A stretch of 64,000 nt of DNA from Roseateles toxinivorans (GTDB lineage: Bacteria > Pseudomonadota > Gammaproteobacteria > Burkholderiales > Burkholderiaceae_C): NCBI RefSeq assembly GCF_004362525.1, contig NZ_SNXS01000010.1, forward strand, positions 1 through 64,000. Reading direction: 5' to 3'. Under the pieces are notes generated by a model that was given only the letters and a program-made list of their open reading frames with translations, searched no databases and was not told the origin of the DNA. The position numbers were made by a program, and so were the translations under genes. Below are positions 41,302 to 50,795 of the stretch, one piece after another (position 1 is the stretch's first letter; the number at the start of each line of letters is the position of its first letter).

Positions 41302-42861
41302 ATGAAGCTCAACAGAATCAAGCTGGGCCCGCGTCTGGGCTTCGGCTTCGGTGCCGTGCTGCTGCTGTTGGCCGTGCTGGTGGCGGTGGCCTATGTGGGC
41401 ATCAACAAGATGAATGCGCGCATGGACAGCGTGGTGGAGGCCCAGTCCCTGGTGTCCAGGACCGATGAGTGGGAAGGCCTGACCCAGCTGAACGTGGCGC
41501 GCACCCTGGCGATCGCCAAGTCCGGCGCCAACCCGCAGCTGACGGCCTTCATGAACCCGATGATGAAGTCAACCACCGAGCGCATCAGCGCGGTGCAGAA
41601 GGCGCTCGAAGCCGAGCTGCACACCGACAAGGCCAAGGCCCTGTTTGCCGAGATCGGCGCCAAGCGCAAGAGCTATATCGCCATGCGCGACGAGATCCTG
41701 ACCCAGCTCAAGGCGGGTGGCGATGCGGCAGAGGCGCAGACGCAGATAGACGCCAAGCTGCTGCCCGCTGCAGCGGGCTATCTGGCCGCCATCGATACGT
41801 TCCAGGTCTACGAGCGCGAACTGGCCGCTGCGGCTATCGCCGCATCGCATGCCGAATCCAGCCGGGTCAAGACCATGCTGCTGCTGCTGGCCCTGGCCAG
41901 CGTGGCGATGGGTGCCACCAGCGCCTGGTTCATCACCCGCTCGGTGACCCAGCCGCTGCGCCTGGTGGCCGCCGCCACCCAGAGCATCGCAGACGGTGAC
42001 CTGTCTCAGCGCATCACCGTGGAGGGTCAGGACGAGGTCAGCGAGGTGATGAGCAGCCTGGAGCAGATGCAGGGCTCGCTGGGCGCCATGGTCAGCCAGG
42101 TGCGCCAGTCCACCGAATCGATCACCACCGCCAGCGGCGAAATCGCTGCCGGCAGCCTGGACCTGTCCTCGCGCACCGAGGAGGCGGCCAGCAGCCTGCA
42201 GCAGACGGCCGCGGCGATGGAGCAGATCACGGCCACGGTCAAGCAATCCGAGGCCTCGTCCAAGACCGCCAGTACGCTGGCCGTGTCGGCCGCCGAGGTG
42301 GCCGCGCGCGGGGGGCAGGTCGTGTCCCGAGTGGTGGCGACGATGGACGACATCAACAGCTCGTCCAAGCGCATCGTCGACATCATCGGCGTGATCGATG
42401 GCATCGCCTTCCAGACGAATATCCTGGCGTTGAATGCAGCCGTCGAGGCCGCCCGGGCCGGTGAGCAGGGTCGTGGCTTCGCCGTGGTGGCCGCCGAGGT
42501 GCGCAGCCTGGCCCAGCGCAGCGCCCAGGCCGCCAAGGAGATCAAGACCCTGATCGGCGACTCGGTGGACAAGGTGGGCCAGGGCTCGCAACTGGTCGGT
42601 GAGGCCGGCCAGACCATGGCCGACATCGTCAGCTCGGTGCAGCGCGTCAGCACCATCATCGAGGAGATCACCGGTGCGGCCACCGAGCAGTCGATGGGCA
42701 TAGGCCAGGTCAATACCTCGGTCACCCATCTGGATCAGATGACGCAGCAGAACGCTGCGTTGGTTGAAGAATCGGCCGCCGCCTCGGACAGCCTGAAGGT
42801 GCAGGCCCATGCGCTGGCCGATGTGGTGAGGCGCTTCAAGCTGCCGGGCGGGCATGCTTGA
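41302..42861 (+). CDS. Methyl-accepting chemotaxis protein (519 aa)
   Basis: Transmembrane chemoreceptor of the Tsr/Tar class I architecture. TM1 at about 12-32, a four-helix-bundle-type periplasmic domain (about 35-190, with [20 protein letters not shown]), TM2 at about 192-214, HAMP (about 215-268), then the methylation and signalling helices with the highly conserved hairpin tip [20 protein letters not shown] (about 376-395). The end ([11 protein letters not shown]) has no NWETF-type CheR-binding pentapeptide. Polar residues in the ligand domain give no ligand hint. Single gene, divergent from the FecR-CHASE2 operon. Confidence 0.93.
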   Translation: MKLNRIKLGPRLGFGFGAVLLLLAVLVAVAYVGINKMNARMDSVVEAQSLVSRTDEWEGLTQLNVARTLAIAKSGANPQLTAFMNPMMKSTTERISAVQKALEAELHTDKAKALFAEIGAKRKSYIAMRDEILTQLKAGGDAAEAQTQIDAKLLPAAAGYLAAIDTFQVYERELAAAAIAASHAESSRVKTMLLLLALASVAMGATSAWFITRSVTQPLRLVAAATQSIADGDLSQRITVEGQDEVSEVMSSLEQMQGSLGAMVSQVRQSTESITTASGEIAAGSLDLSSRTEEAASSLQQTAAAMEQITATVKQSEASSKTASTLAVSAAEVAARGGQVVSRVVATMDDINSSSKRIVDIIGVIDGIAFQTNILALNAAVEAARAGEQGRGFAVVAAEVRSLAQRSAQAAKEIKTLIGDSVDKVGQGSQLVGEAGQTMADIVSSVQRVSTIIEEITGAATEQSMGIGQVNTSVTHLDQMTQQNAALVEESAAASDSLKVQAHALADVVRRFKLPGGHA

Positions 42862-42991
42862 TATGTTGAGGCGGCGCCAAGGGTTGCCGCCAGTGCCGGC
42901 GCACCGAATGTGGGCGTAGTATTTGTGCCAGAGGGCACGGCACGTCACCGCTCTGTAGGGTCACGGTCGGCAGCCCCGCACAGGAGACTGC

Positions 42992-44812
42992 ATGCGATCG
43001 ACCGAGCTTGCCGACCCGTCCTACTTCCACAAAGTCGTTGACTGCCAGTGGGCCTGCCCGGCCCACACCCCGGTGCCCGAATACATACGGATGATTGCCG
43101 CGGGGCGCTACGCCGACGCCTATATGGTGAACTGGGCGTCCAATGTCTTCCCCGGCATCCTGGGCCGCACCTGTGACCGGCCCTGCGAGCCAGCCTGCCG
43201 GCGAGGCCGGGTCGAGGAAAACAACGGCGACAAGCCTGAACCGGTGGCCATATGCCGCTTGAAGCGTGTCGCTGCCGATCTCAAGGATGACGTTCACGGC
43301 CGCATGCCCGAAGTTGCCGCCCGCAATGGCAAGCGCATCGCCTGCATAGGCGCCGGCCCGGCCTCGCTGACGGTGGCGCGCGACCTGGCCCCCTTGGGCT
43401 ATGAGGTGACCGTGTTCGATGGCGAGGCCAAGGCGGGAGGCTTCATCCGCACACAGATTCCGCGCTTTCGCCTGCCCGAGTCGGTGATAGACGAGGAGAC
43501 CGGCTACATCCTCGACCTCGGCGTGCAGTTCCGCAGCGGCACCCGGGTCGATTCGATGAAGGCCCTGCTGGCCGAGGGCTATGACGCGGTGTTCGTCGGT
43601 TGCGGTGCGCCGCGCGGCCGCGACCTGGACATCCCGGGCCGCCATGAGGCCGCCGGCCACATCCATATCGGCATAGCCTGGCTGTCCTCGGTGTCCTTCG
43701 GCCATGTGGACAAGATCGGCAGGCGGGTGATCGTGCTCGGCGGCGGCAACACGGCGATGGACTGCTGCCGCTCGGCGCGGCGCCTGGGCGCCGATGACGT
43801 CAAGGTGATCGTGCGCAGCGGCTTCGAGGAGATGAAGGCCTCGCCCTGGGAGAAGGAGGATGCGCAGCACGAGGGCATACCCATCATCAACTTCCATGTG
43901 CCCAAGGCCTTTGTGCATACCAGCGGGCAGCTGGTGGGCATGAGCTTCGAGATCGTCGCGGCCCGCTATGACGAACAGGGCCGGCGCAGCCTGGTGCCCA
44001 CCGGTGAGCCCGATGCCTTCTTCGAATGCGATGACGTGCTGCTGGCCGTGGGCCAGGAGAATGCCTTCCCCTGGATCGAGCGGGACAGCGGCATTGACTT
44101 CGACAAATGGGGGCTGCCGGTGCTGGACGCCCAGACCTTCCAGGCCTCGCTGCCCCAGGTCTTCTTTGGTGGTGACGCGGCCTTCGGGCCCAAGAACATC
44201 ATCACGGCGGTGGCCCACGGCCATGAGGCGGCGGTGTCCATAGACCGCTTGCTGCACAGCGAGGCCCTGAGCCAGCGCCCGCCGCCGCAGTTCAATCTCG
44301 TGTCGCAGAAGATGGGCATTCACGAGTGGAGCTATGACAACGCGGTGTCCAATGACGACCGCTTCAAGGTGCCCTGGGCCAATGCGGCCAAGGCCCTGGC
44401 CAGCATCAAGGTCGAGGTCGAGCTGGGCTTCGATGCGGCCACCGCCTTCAAGGAGGCGCAGCGCTGCCTGAACTGCGATGTCGAAACGGTGTTTTCGCCG
44501 CCGGCCTGCATCGAATGCGATGCCTGCGTCGATATCTGCCCGACCGACTGCATCACCTTCACCGCCAATGGCGAGGAGGGGGAGCTGCGCACGCGGCTGA
44601 AGGCCCCGGCGCTGAACACCAGCCAGGCGCTGTATGTGTCGCCCGAGCTGAAGACCGGCCGCGTGATGGTCAAGGACGAGGACGTCTGCCTGCACTGCGG
44701 CCTGTGCGCCGAGCGCTGTCCGACCGGGGCCTGGGACATGCAGAAGTTCCTGCTCAACACCACGAAGGCGGGCCCCGCATGCCGAGACTCGGCGATGGGA
44801 GTGATGGCATGA
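42992..44812 (+). CDS. GltD-like FAD/NAD(P) oxidoreductase with ferredoxin domain (606 aa)
   Basis: Electron-transfer subunit of the oxoacid oxidoreductase encoded next. An N-terminal Cys-rich helical domain, as in glutamate synthase small subunit, has CQWACPAHTPVPEY and ILGRTCDRPCEPACRRG. FAD site IACIGAGPASLTVARDL (about 115), NAD(P) site VIVLGGGNTAMDCCRSARRL (about 245), GGDAAFGP near 393. The C-terminal bacterial ferredoxin pair is CIECDACVDICPTDC and CLHCGLCAERCPTGA (two 4Fe-4S clusters). It probably links NAD(P)H to the 2-oxoacid reaction. Its TGA overlaps the next ATG (ATGA). Confidence 0.87.
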   Translation: MRSTELADPSYFHKVVDCQWACPAHTPVPEYIRMIAAGRYADAYMVNWASNVFPGILGRTCDRPCEPACRRGRVEENNGDKPEPVAICRLKRVAADLKDDVHGRMPEVAARNGKRIACIGAGPASLTVARDLAPLGYEVTVFDGEAKAGGFIRTQIPRFRLPESVIDEETGYILDLGVQFRSGTRVDSMKALLAEGYDAVFVGCGAPRGRDLDIPGRHEAAGHIHIGIAWLSSVSFGHVDKIGRRVIVLGGGNTAMDCCRSARRLGADDVKVIVRSGFEEMKASPWEKEDAQHEGIPIINFHVPKAFVHTSGQLVGMSFEIVAARYDEQGRRSLVPTGEPDAFFECDDVLLAVGQENAFPWIERDSGIDFDKWGLPVLDAQTFQASLPQVFFGGDAAFGPKNIITAVAHGHEAAVSIDRLLHSEALSQRPPPQFNLVSQKMGIHEWSYDNAVSNDDRFKVPWANAAKALASIKVEVELGFDAATAFKEAQRCLNCDVETVFSPPACIECDACVDICPTDCITFTANGEEGELRTRLKAPALNTSQALYVSPELKTGRVMVKDEDVCLHCGLCAERCPTGAWDMQKFLLNTTKAGPACRDSAMGVMA

Positions 44813-46653
44813 AGCGGCTTGAGGCGGTCAACGACTTCGTCATCAAGTTCGCCAATGTCAACGGCTCGGGTTCGGCCTCGGCCAACGAGCTGTTCGCCAA
44901 GGCGATCCTGCGCATGGGCGTGCCGGTGAGCCCGCGCAATATCTTCCCCAGCAATATCCAGGGCCTGCCGACCTGGTACGAGGTGCGGGTCAGCGAGGCG
45001 GGCCATCTGGGACGGCGCGGCGGCATCGACATGATGGTGGCGATGAACCCGCAGACCTGGGCCCAGGACGTGGCCGAGCTGGAGCCCGGCGGCTATCTGT
45101 TCTATGACAGCACCAAGCCGCTGCCAAAGTCGGCCTTCCGCGACGACGTGCATGTGATCGGCATGCCACTGACGGCGATCTGCAACGCCACCTATGCCGA
45201 TCCGCGCCAGCGCCAGCTGTTCAAGAACATCGTCTATGTCGGCGCGCTGTCGGTGCTGCTGAATATCGACGCCGAGCAGATCCGGAAGCTGTTCTCCGAG
45301 CAGTATGTCGGCAAGGAGAAGCTGCTGGCGTCCAATATGCAGGCCTTGCAACTGGGCCGCGACTTTGCGCAGGAGCATCTGGCCGGCCAGGTCGGCCTGC
45401 GGGTGGAGCCCCGCGACGCGGTGGGCGACAAGATCTTTGTCGATGGCAATAGCGCGGCGGCGCTGGGCTGTGTGTACGGCGGCGCGACGGTGGCGGCCTG
45501 GTACCCGATCACGCCGTCGAGCTCGGTGGCCGAGGCCTTTCAGAAGTACTGCGCCAAGTACCGGGTCGACAAGGCCACGGGCACGCACCACTACGCCATC
45601 GTCCAGGCCGAGGACGAGATCGCCTCGATCGGCATGGTCGTCGGCGCCGGCTGGAATGGCGCGCGGGCCTTCACCGCCACCTCGGGGCCTGGTGTCTCGC
45701 TGATGACCGAGTTCATCGGCCTGGCCTATTTCGCCGAGATACCGGTCACCATCATCAATGTGCAGCGCGGCGGCCCCAGCACCGGCATGCCCACGCGCAC
45801 GCAGCAGGCCGATCTGCTGAGCTGCGCCTATGCCTCGCATGGCGACACCAAGCATGTGCTGCTGTTCCCTGAAGACCCGAAGGAATGCTTCGACCATGCC
45901 GCCGCGGCATTGGACCTGGCCGACCGCCTGCAGACCCCGGTGTTCCTGATGACCGATCTGGACATCGGCATGAACCAGCGCCTCAGCGAGCCCTTCGAGT
46001 GGGACGACGAACGAAGGCTGGACCGCGGCAAGGTGATGACGTCCGAAGAGCTCGAGGCCGGCCGCGACTTCGGCCGCTACAAGGACGTGGACGGTGACGG
46101 CATCCCCTGGCGCACCTTGCCGGGCACTCACCCGAGCAAGGGCGCCTACTTCACCCGCGGCACGACGCGAGACGCCTACGCCCGCTACTCCGAGGCCGGC
46201 CCCGACTATCTGTACAACGTGCACCGCCTGCTGACCAAGTTCGATACCGCCGCCAAGCTGGTGCCGCAACCGGTGCTGCTCAGATCCGAGCAGCCGACGC
46301 GGCTGGGCGTGCTGTATTTCGGTTCCACCAGCCCGGCGATGGGCGAGGCACTGGAGGCCTTGAGCGAGGCGGGCATCCATGTGGACGCGATGCGGCTGCG
46401 CGCCTTCCCGTTCCCGGACTCGGTGGCGCAGTTCATCGCCGCCCATGACAGCACCTTCGTTGTCGAGCAGAACCGCGACGGCCAGCTGCGCACGCTGCTG
46501 ATCAACGAGCTGGAGATCAACCCGGCGGTGCTGATCGCGGTGCTGCATTACGACGGCACGCCGATCACCGCCCGCTTCATCACCGCGGCGATCACGCGCC
46601 AGGTGCACGCGATGGCCGTGAAGCCCTTGCGCCAGGTTGGTTCGGACGACTGA
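44809..46653 (+). CDS. korA: 2-oxoacid:acceptor oxidoreductase, fused gamma/alpha subunit (614 aa)
   Basis: The N-terminal gamma domain (about 8-190; GSGSASANELFAKAILRMGV, GRRGGIDMMV) is fused to the alpha pyrimidine-binding domain (about 210-600; YPITPSSSVAEAFQKY, VQAEDEIASIGMVVGAGWNG, TSGPGVSLMTEFIGLAYFAE, RGGPSTGMPTRTQQADL). These blocks match KorA-type 2-oxoglutarate:ferredoxin oxidoreductases and related enzymes that decarboxylate 2-oxoacids to acyl-CoA using thiamine diphosphate. Substrate is not determined by these motifs. It has translational coupling upstream; the beta subunit follows after 16 bases. Confidence 0.9.
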   Translation: MKRLEAVNDFVIKFANVNGSGSASANELFAKAILRMGVPVSPRNIFPSNIQGLPTWYEVRVSEAGHLGRRGGIDMMVAMNPQTWAQDVAELEPGGYLFYDSTKPLPKSAFRDDVHVIGMPLTAICNATYADPRQRQLFKNIVYVGALSVLLNIDAEQIRKLFSEQYVGKEKLLASNMQALQLGRDFAQEHLAGQVGLRVEPRDAVGDKIFVDGNSAAALGCVYGGATVAAWYPITPSSSVAEAFQKYCAKYRVDKATGTHHYAIVQAEDEIASIGMVVGAGWNGARAFTATSGPGVSLMTEFIGLAYFAEIPVTIINVQRGGPSTGMPTRTQQADLLSCAYASHGDTKHVLLFPEDPKECFDHAAAALDLADRLQTPVFLMTDLDIGMNQRLSEPFEWDDERRLDRGKVMTSEELEAGRDFGRYKDVDGDGIPWRTLPGTHPSKGAYFTRGTTRDAYARYSEAGPDYLYNVHRLLTKFDTAAKLVPQPVLLRSEQPTRLGVLYFGSTSPAMGEALEALSEAGIHVDAMRLRAFPFPDSVAQFIAAHDSTFVVEQNRDGQLRTLLINELEINPAVLIAVLHYDGTPITARFITAAITRQVHAMAVKPLRQVGSDD

Positions 46654-46669
46654 ATCTCATCGAGACACC

Positions 46670-47725
46670 ATGACCTATCTCGCCAAACCGAAACTGCACC
46701 ACCCGACCCTGGCCCGCAACCGGGTCGGCTACACGCGGCGCGACTACGAGGGCCGGGTCTCCACCCTGTGCGCCGGCTGCGGTCATGACTCGATCTCGGC
46801 GGCCATCATCCAGGCCTGCTGGGAGCTGGACGTCGAGCCGCATCGCGTCGCCAAGCTGTCGGGCATCGGCTGCAGCAGCAAGACGCCCGACTACTTTCTG
46901 GGCGCCTCGCACGGCTTCAACACCGTGCATGGCCGCATGCCCTCGGTGCTGACCGGCGCCAATCTGGCCAATCGCGATCTGCTCTACCTGGGCGTGTCGG
47001 GTGACGGCGACTCGGCCTCGATCGGCCTGGGCCAGTTCGCCCATGTGATGCGCCGCGGCGTCAACATGGTCTATATCGTCGAGAACAACGGTGTCTACGG
47101 CCTGACCAAGGGCCAGTTCTCGGCCACCGCCGACCGGGGCTCCAAGTCCAAGAAGGGGGTCGTCAACCCCGATGCGCCGGTGGACCTGATCGGCATGGCC
47201 CTGCAGCTCGGTGCGACCTATGTGGCGCGCAGCTTCTCGGGCGACAAGGAGCAGCTGGTGCCGCTGATCAAGGGCGCGATCGCCCACCGGGGTGCCGCCT
47301 TCATCGACGTCATCAGCCCCTGCGTGGCCTTCAACAACCATGCCGGCAGCACGCGCAGCTACGACTATGTGCGCGAGCACAACGAGGCGGTCAGCCGCAT
47401 CGACTTCATCAGCCCGCGCAACGAGATCACGGCCGAGGTCGAGCCCGGTGGCTTTGTCGATGTCGAGCAGCATGACGGCACCGTTTTGCGCCTGCGCAAG
47501 CTCCACGCCGACTACGACCCGACCGACCGCGTGGCGGCCATGTCCCATGTGCAGGCGCTGCAGGCCCAGGGTGAGGTGGTGACCGGCCTGCTGTATGTCG
47601 AAGCCGAGGCCGGCGATCTGCACGAGGCGCTGAACACCTCGGCGCGGCCCTTGAATGCGCTGGACGAAGCGGTACTGTGCCCCGGGGAGGCGGCTCTGGC
47701 CCGACTCAATGCGAGCTTGCGTTGA
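46670..47725 (+). CDS. korB: 2-oxoacid:acceptor oxidoreductase beta subunit (351 aa)
   Basis: Thiamine-diphosphate-binding subunit: CAGCGHDSISAAIIQACWEL (about 36-55), SGIGCSSKTPDYF, the ThDP/Mg motif VSGDGDSASIGLGQFAHVMR (about 111-130) and IVENNGVYGLTKGQFSAT. The HPTLARN start and the lack of its own ferredoxin cysteines fit KorB, with electron transfer left to the flavoprotein subunit. The ATG at 46670 follows a GAGA; an earlier in-frame GTG inside korA is rejected. Together the three genes encode an oxoacid oxidoreductase in what seems an otherwise aerobic type of genome. Confidence 0.9.
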   Translation: MTYLAKPKLHHPTLARNRVGYTRRDYEGRVSTLCAGCGHDSISAAIIQACWELDVEPHRVAKLSGIGCSSKTPDYFLGASHGFNTVHGRMPSVLTGANLANRDLLYLGVSGDGDSASIGLGQFAHVMRRGVNMVYIVENNGVYGLTKGQFSATADRGSKSKKGVVNPDAPVDLIGMALQLGATYVARSFSGDKEQLVPLIKGAIAHRGAAFIDVISPCVAFNNHAGSTRSYDYVREHNEAVSRIDFISPRNEITAEVEPGGFVDVEQHDGTVLRLRKLHADYDPTDRVAAMSHVQALQAQGEVVTGLLYVEAEAGDLHEALNTSARPLNALDEAVLCPGEAALARLNASLR

Positions 47726-48208
47726 CTAGAGCCTGCCGCTGCAATTGGCTGCGCCGCAGCGGCAACGCAGCCGGCCTTCGTGGTGGCTCTCGCCGTAGTG
47801 CACGGTGACTTCCTCGCCAATCACGATGTCGCGCAGCGCATAGAACTCGACCCGGCCCTGACGTATGCGCAGCACCGCATTGGGCCCGCAAGAATGGTTA
47901 ATCTGCCGCACCGCGTCCGTTGAGTCCGTCGCGTCGATGGCACGCTTGTCGCTGATCTCGACGATGTGGATGCGCTCGCGGCCCTTGGCCCGGCGTCTGG
48001 CCTCCGTGACCGAAATGCTCTCGCCGCGCAGCTCGCCAAGTTTGCGCCGCGCCGGTATTGGCTCGGCGGCAAAAACGCCCAGGCCATCAATGACCGACGG
48101 GGCCACCGTCAACGCAAAGCGTGCCGCCGGCTGCACCTGGCCCTTGATGCGGGAGGGCTTGCTTTCAGTTGTGGAGGGTAGGACTCCAATGTCGGTCAGG
48201 CGCGGCAT
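47726..48208 (-). CDS. SET-domain protein (160 aa)
   Basis: A compact SET methyltransferase fold: residues about 33-50 (SVIDGLGVFAAEPIPARRKL) start the domain, the pseudoknot motif is RQINHSCGPNAVLRI (about 101-115), GEEVTVHYGE follows, and a post-SET zinc-binding tail ends the protein with CRCGAANC. SET enzymes methylate lysines using S-adenosylmethionine. Bacterial copies are less common than eukaryotic ones and their targets mostly unknown. The gene ends directly at the korB stop (no gap), convergent to it. A strong ribosome-binding site is not obvious, so the start could be internal. Confidence 0.82.
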   Translation of the reverse strand: MPRLTDIGVLPSTTESKPSRIKGQVQPAARFALTVAPSVIDGLGVFAAEPIPARRKLGELRGESISVTEARRRAKGRERIHIVEISDKRAIDATDSTDAVRQINHSCGPNAVLRIRQGRVEFYALRDIVIGEEVTVHYGESHHEGRLRCRCGAANCSGRL

Positions 48209-48263
48209 GGGCGGACTATAGAGCCTGCGCCGCGCGCCTGGCGATCGCGGAGCAAGGGGGCCG

Positions 48264-48668
48264 TCAGAGTAGTTCTTCCAGGGTCAGCATGTTGTACTTG
48301 TTGGCCACCTTGGCGCCGCGGTCTCTGGCCAGCGCGGCCACCCGCGTCTCTTGCTCCGTCTCCGGCGCATGGACCAGCAACCAGGGGCAACCCGCTTCGG
48401 CCAGCGCGTAATAGTTGCTCATGTAATGAGCCTCGGAGCCAAACCCTGCCGCACCGCTGACATCGGGAAGTAGCGCCTTCAGGTGCTGAGCCATGTCTGC
48501 AGCGCTGTGACGCACGATATCTTCGGGCGCAAACCCCGCCCCATCCAAGTCGGCCATCAAGGCCTCGGTGGCTGCCTCGTCCGGCAGGGCCACCACCACA
48601 TAGTCCACCGGCGCAAAGGCGCCGAAGGAGAGCGGGAAGTCTTGCTGGGTGAGCTTGGGTTTGGTCAT
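48264..48668 (-). CDS. Conserved hypothetical protein (134 aa)
   Basis: Small soluble protein with an alpha/beta pattern: VDYVVVALPDEAATEALMAD (about 21-40) suggests a beta-alpha-beta start; WLLVHAPETEQETRVAALAR (about 96-115) repeats the theme, like stress-related proteins that respond to permease changes. No family name recognised and no catalytic motif. The ATG at 48668 has AGGAG at the proper distance, giving good support for translation. Neighbours (SET protein downstream) give no functional hint. Confidence 0.65.
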   Translation of the reverse strand: MTKPKLTQQDFPLSFGAFAPVDYVVVALPDEAATEALMADLDGAGFAPEDIVRHSAADMAQHLKALLPDVSGAAGFGSEAHYMSNYYALAEAGCPWLLVHAPETEQETRVAALARDRGAKVANKYNMLTLEELL

Positions 48669-48914
48669 GCTGTTGATCTCCTGGGGCGGGGCGCGGCCAC
48701 GGATTGCGCCCGCGCGCCATCACAGAGCAATTGGCGCTCCTGCCCGCCGCGCAGCGTGAATTTGTAAACCGATCTGACCCGGTGCCCCCCAAGCAGGGGG
48801 TTTCGGACGCGAATGGCGCGACCTACTATGGAATCGACGGTGGTGAGGCGAGCCAGTGCATCCGCACCAAGCAGAACGACAGTGATCCAGTGTCGGCACC
48901 GTCGCCAACATCCG
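48669..48914 (+). ncRNA. Gene-free stretch, possible small RNA ending at the 48915 terminator
   Basis: About 245 bases lie between the 134-aa protein start and the acetolactate synthase end. No supported gene is present on either strand. It has small stems, including CCCCC-AAGCA-GGGGG near 48787-48800. The only plus-strand signal is the intrinsic terminator right after it, which needs a plus-strand transcript to serve. Promoter not identified. Confidence 0.3.
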
Positions 48915-48950
48915 GTCCTCAGCGTGCTTCAAGCGCGCTGAGGACTTTTT
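48915..48950 (+). terminator. Intrinsic terminator pointing rightward
   Basis: GTCCTCAGCG (48915-48924), an 11-base loop, CGCTGAGGAC (48936-48945) and TTTTT (48946-48950). Ten perfect pairs plus a T-run on the plus strand. On the minus strand there is no T-run after the stem, so it does not suit the acetolactate synthase gene that ends here. Confidence 0.75.
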
Positions 48951-50695
48951 CACTTGCGCAGCATGATCTCGTGATGGCCGGCGCCGGCCGGGATCATCGG
49001 GAAGCAGTTCTCCTCGGCGGCCACGCGCACGTCAAGGAAATACGCAGTGTCTGATTCCAGGCAGGCCTGCAGAGCGGCGTCCAGATCCTCGCGCCGGTCC
49101 ACCCTTGCGGCCTGCCAGCCGAAGGCCCTGGCCAGGGCCACGAAATCGGGCAGGGCCTCGGTGTAGCTGTGGCTGTAGCGGCCGCCGTGTATCAACTCCT
49201 GCCACTGGCGCACCATGCCCATATAGCCGTTGTTGCTGAGCACCACCTTGACCGGCGTGCGGTGCTGGGTGGCGGTGCTGAGCTCCTGGATGTTCATCAG
49301 TATCGACGCATCACCGCTGACGCATACCACCAGTGCGTCCGGGTGCGCGATCTGCGCGCCGATCGCCGCCGGCAGTCCATAGCCCATGGTGCCGGCGCCG
49401 CCGGAGCTGAGCCAGCGGCCCGGGCGCTCCAGCCTGATGTGCTGGGCGGCCCACATCTGGTGCTGGCCGACATCGGTGGCGACGATGGCATCACGGCCCT
49501 GCAGCTGATGCTGCAGGCGGCTCATCAGGGCTTGCGGCACGATGTGTTCGGCGCTGTCTTCAAAGCCCAGTGACTGCTCGGCGCGCCAGCCCTCGATGCG
49601 CAACCACCAGCTGGCGAGATCTGCCTTCGTCGCGTCGCGCTGGTCCCACGCGTTCAGCAGGGCCAGCAGGCTGGCATGGCAGTCACCGAGCAGGCCGACA
49701 TCGGCCTTGACGACCTTGCCGATGGAGCGCGTGTCAATGTCCAGGTGAATGACCTTCGCGCCAGGGCAGAAGGCATCCAGCCGGCCGGTGACGCGGTCAT
49801 CGAAGCGGGCGCCGACGCAGACCACCAGGTCCGCATGATGCATGGCAAGATTGGCCTCCAGCGTGCCGTGCATGCCCAGCATGCCGAGGAACTGCGGGTC
49901 CGAGGCCGGGTAGGCACCGAGGCCCATCAGGGTCAGGGCGCAGGGCGCGCCGCTGATCTGCACCAGGCGCTTGAAGGCGTCGCAGGCGGCTGCACCTGAA
50001 TTGATCAGGCCGCCGCCGCCGTAGAAGATCGGGCGCCTGGCCTGGCTCAGCAACTCAAGCGCGGCAAGCACCTGCTTATGCGGCACGGCGGGCAGGTCAG
50101 GCATCAAGACCCGACCCTGTGGCGCGGCTGCCAGCGGCGCCAGCTGCACGTCCTTGGGCACATCGACCAGCACCGGACCGGGCCGGCCGGCGGCGGCCGT
50201 CGCATGGGCCCGCGCAATCGTTGCGCTCAGCTCATCGACCCTCAGCACCTGGGCATTCCATTTGGTCACCGGACGCGAGATGCCGATGGCGTCGCACTCT
50301 TGGAAGGCATCGGTGCCTATGGCCGTGGTCGCCACCTGGCCGCTGATGCACAGCACGGGAATGGAGTCGCACAGCGCGTCGAGCAGGCCGGTGGTGGTGT
50401 TGCTCATGCCCGGGCCCGAGGTGACGAACACGACGCCGACCCGACCCGTCGTGCGCGCATAGCCCTGGGCCGCATGCACCGCTGCCTGCTCGTGGCGCAC
50501 CAGGATGTGGCGCAGCCGGGGCTCGGCATGCAGGGCGTCGTACAGGGGCAGCACCGCGCCGCCGGGGTAGCCGAACACGGTGTCGACGCCCAGGTTCAGC
50601 AGGGTGGCGATCAGGGCGTCGGCGCCATTGGCTTGGCGCTGGACGGGAACCTCGGGGAGGGCGGGCAGGGCGGGGGATTCGAGCAGGGCATTCAT
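48950..50695 (-). CDS. ilvB: Acetolactate synthase large subunit (581 aa)
   Basis: Thiamine-diphosphate enzyme condensing two pyruvates (or pyruvate with 2-oxobutyrate) for branched-chain amino acids. N-terminal ThDP-activating Glu in ILVRHEQAAVHAAQGYART (about 62-80), PGMSNTTTGLLDA, central FAD/beta domain, C-terminal ThDP-binding VVCVSGDASILMNIQELSTA and VVLSNNGYMGMVRQWQ. The ATG at 50695 starts the family's usual N-terminal lead; a longer frame upstream crosses the promoter region. No small regulatory subunit (IlvH/IlvN) is adjacent, so this is an extra copy or pairs with a subunit elsewhere. Divergent from the Lrp-type regulator. Confidence 0.9.
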   Translation of the reverse strand: MNALLESPALPALPEVPVQRQANGADALIATLLNLGVDTVFGYPGGAVLPLYDALHAEPRLRHILVRHEQAAVHAAQGYARTTGRVGVVFVTSGPGMSNTTTGLLDALCDSIPVLCISGQVATTAIGTDAFQECDAIGISRPVTKWNAQVLRVDELSATIARAHATAAAGRPGPVLVDVPKDVQLAPLAAAPQGRVLMPDLPAVPHKQVLAALELLSQARRPIFYGGGGLINSGAAACDAFKRLVQISGAPCALTLMGLGAYPASDPQFLGMLGMHGTLEANLAMHHADLVVCVGARFDDRVTGRLDAFCPGAKVIHLDIDTRSIGKVVKADVGLLGDCHASLLALLNAWDQRDATKADLASWWLRIEGWRAEQSLGFEDSAEHIVPQALMSRLQHQLQGRDAIVATDVGQHQMWAAQHIRLERPGRWLSSGGAGTMGYGLPAAIGAQIAHPDALVVCVSGDASILMNIQELSTATQHRTPVKVVLSNNGYMGMVRQWQELIHGGRYSHSYTEALPDFVALARAFGWQAARVDRREDLDAALQACLESDTAYFLDVRVAAEENCFPMIPAGAGHHEIMLRK

Positions 50696-50780
50696 GTGCG
50701 CTACTGTGCCCAGATAGCCTCGGCAAAGGTTTCTTTGTTTTTCGACGATTTTTGAATGTTCGGGAGGAATTTCTGTTGAA

Positions 50781-50794
50781 CTGCATAATTGCAG
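50781..50794. promoter_or_regulatory. Palindrome between ilvB and lrp-like gene
   Basis: CTGCA-TAAT-TGCAG, a perfect 14-bp inverted repeat with an AT centre, ends one base before the regulator ATG. Its size and AT-rich centre suit an Lrp/AsnC operator and suggest autoregulation and control of ilvB. Confidence 0.5.
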
Positions 50795-50795
50795 C

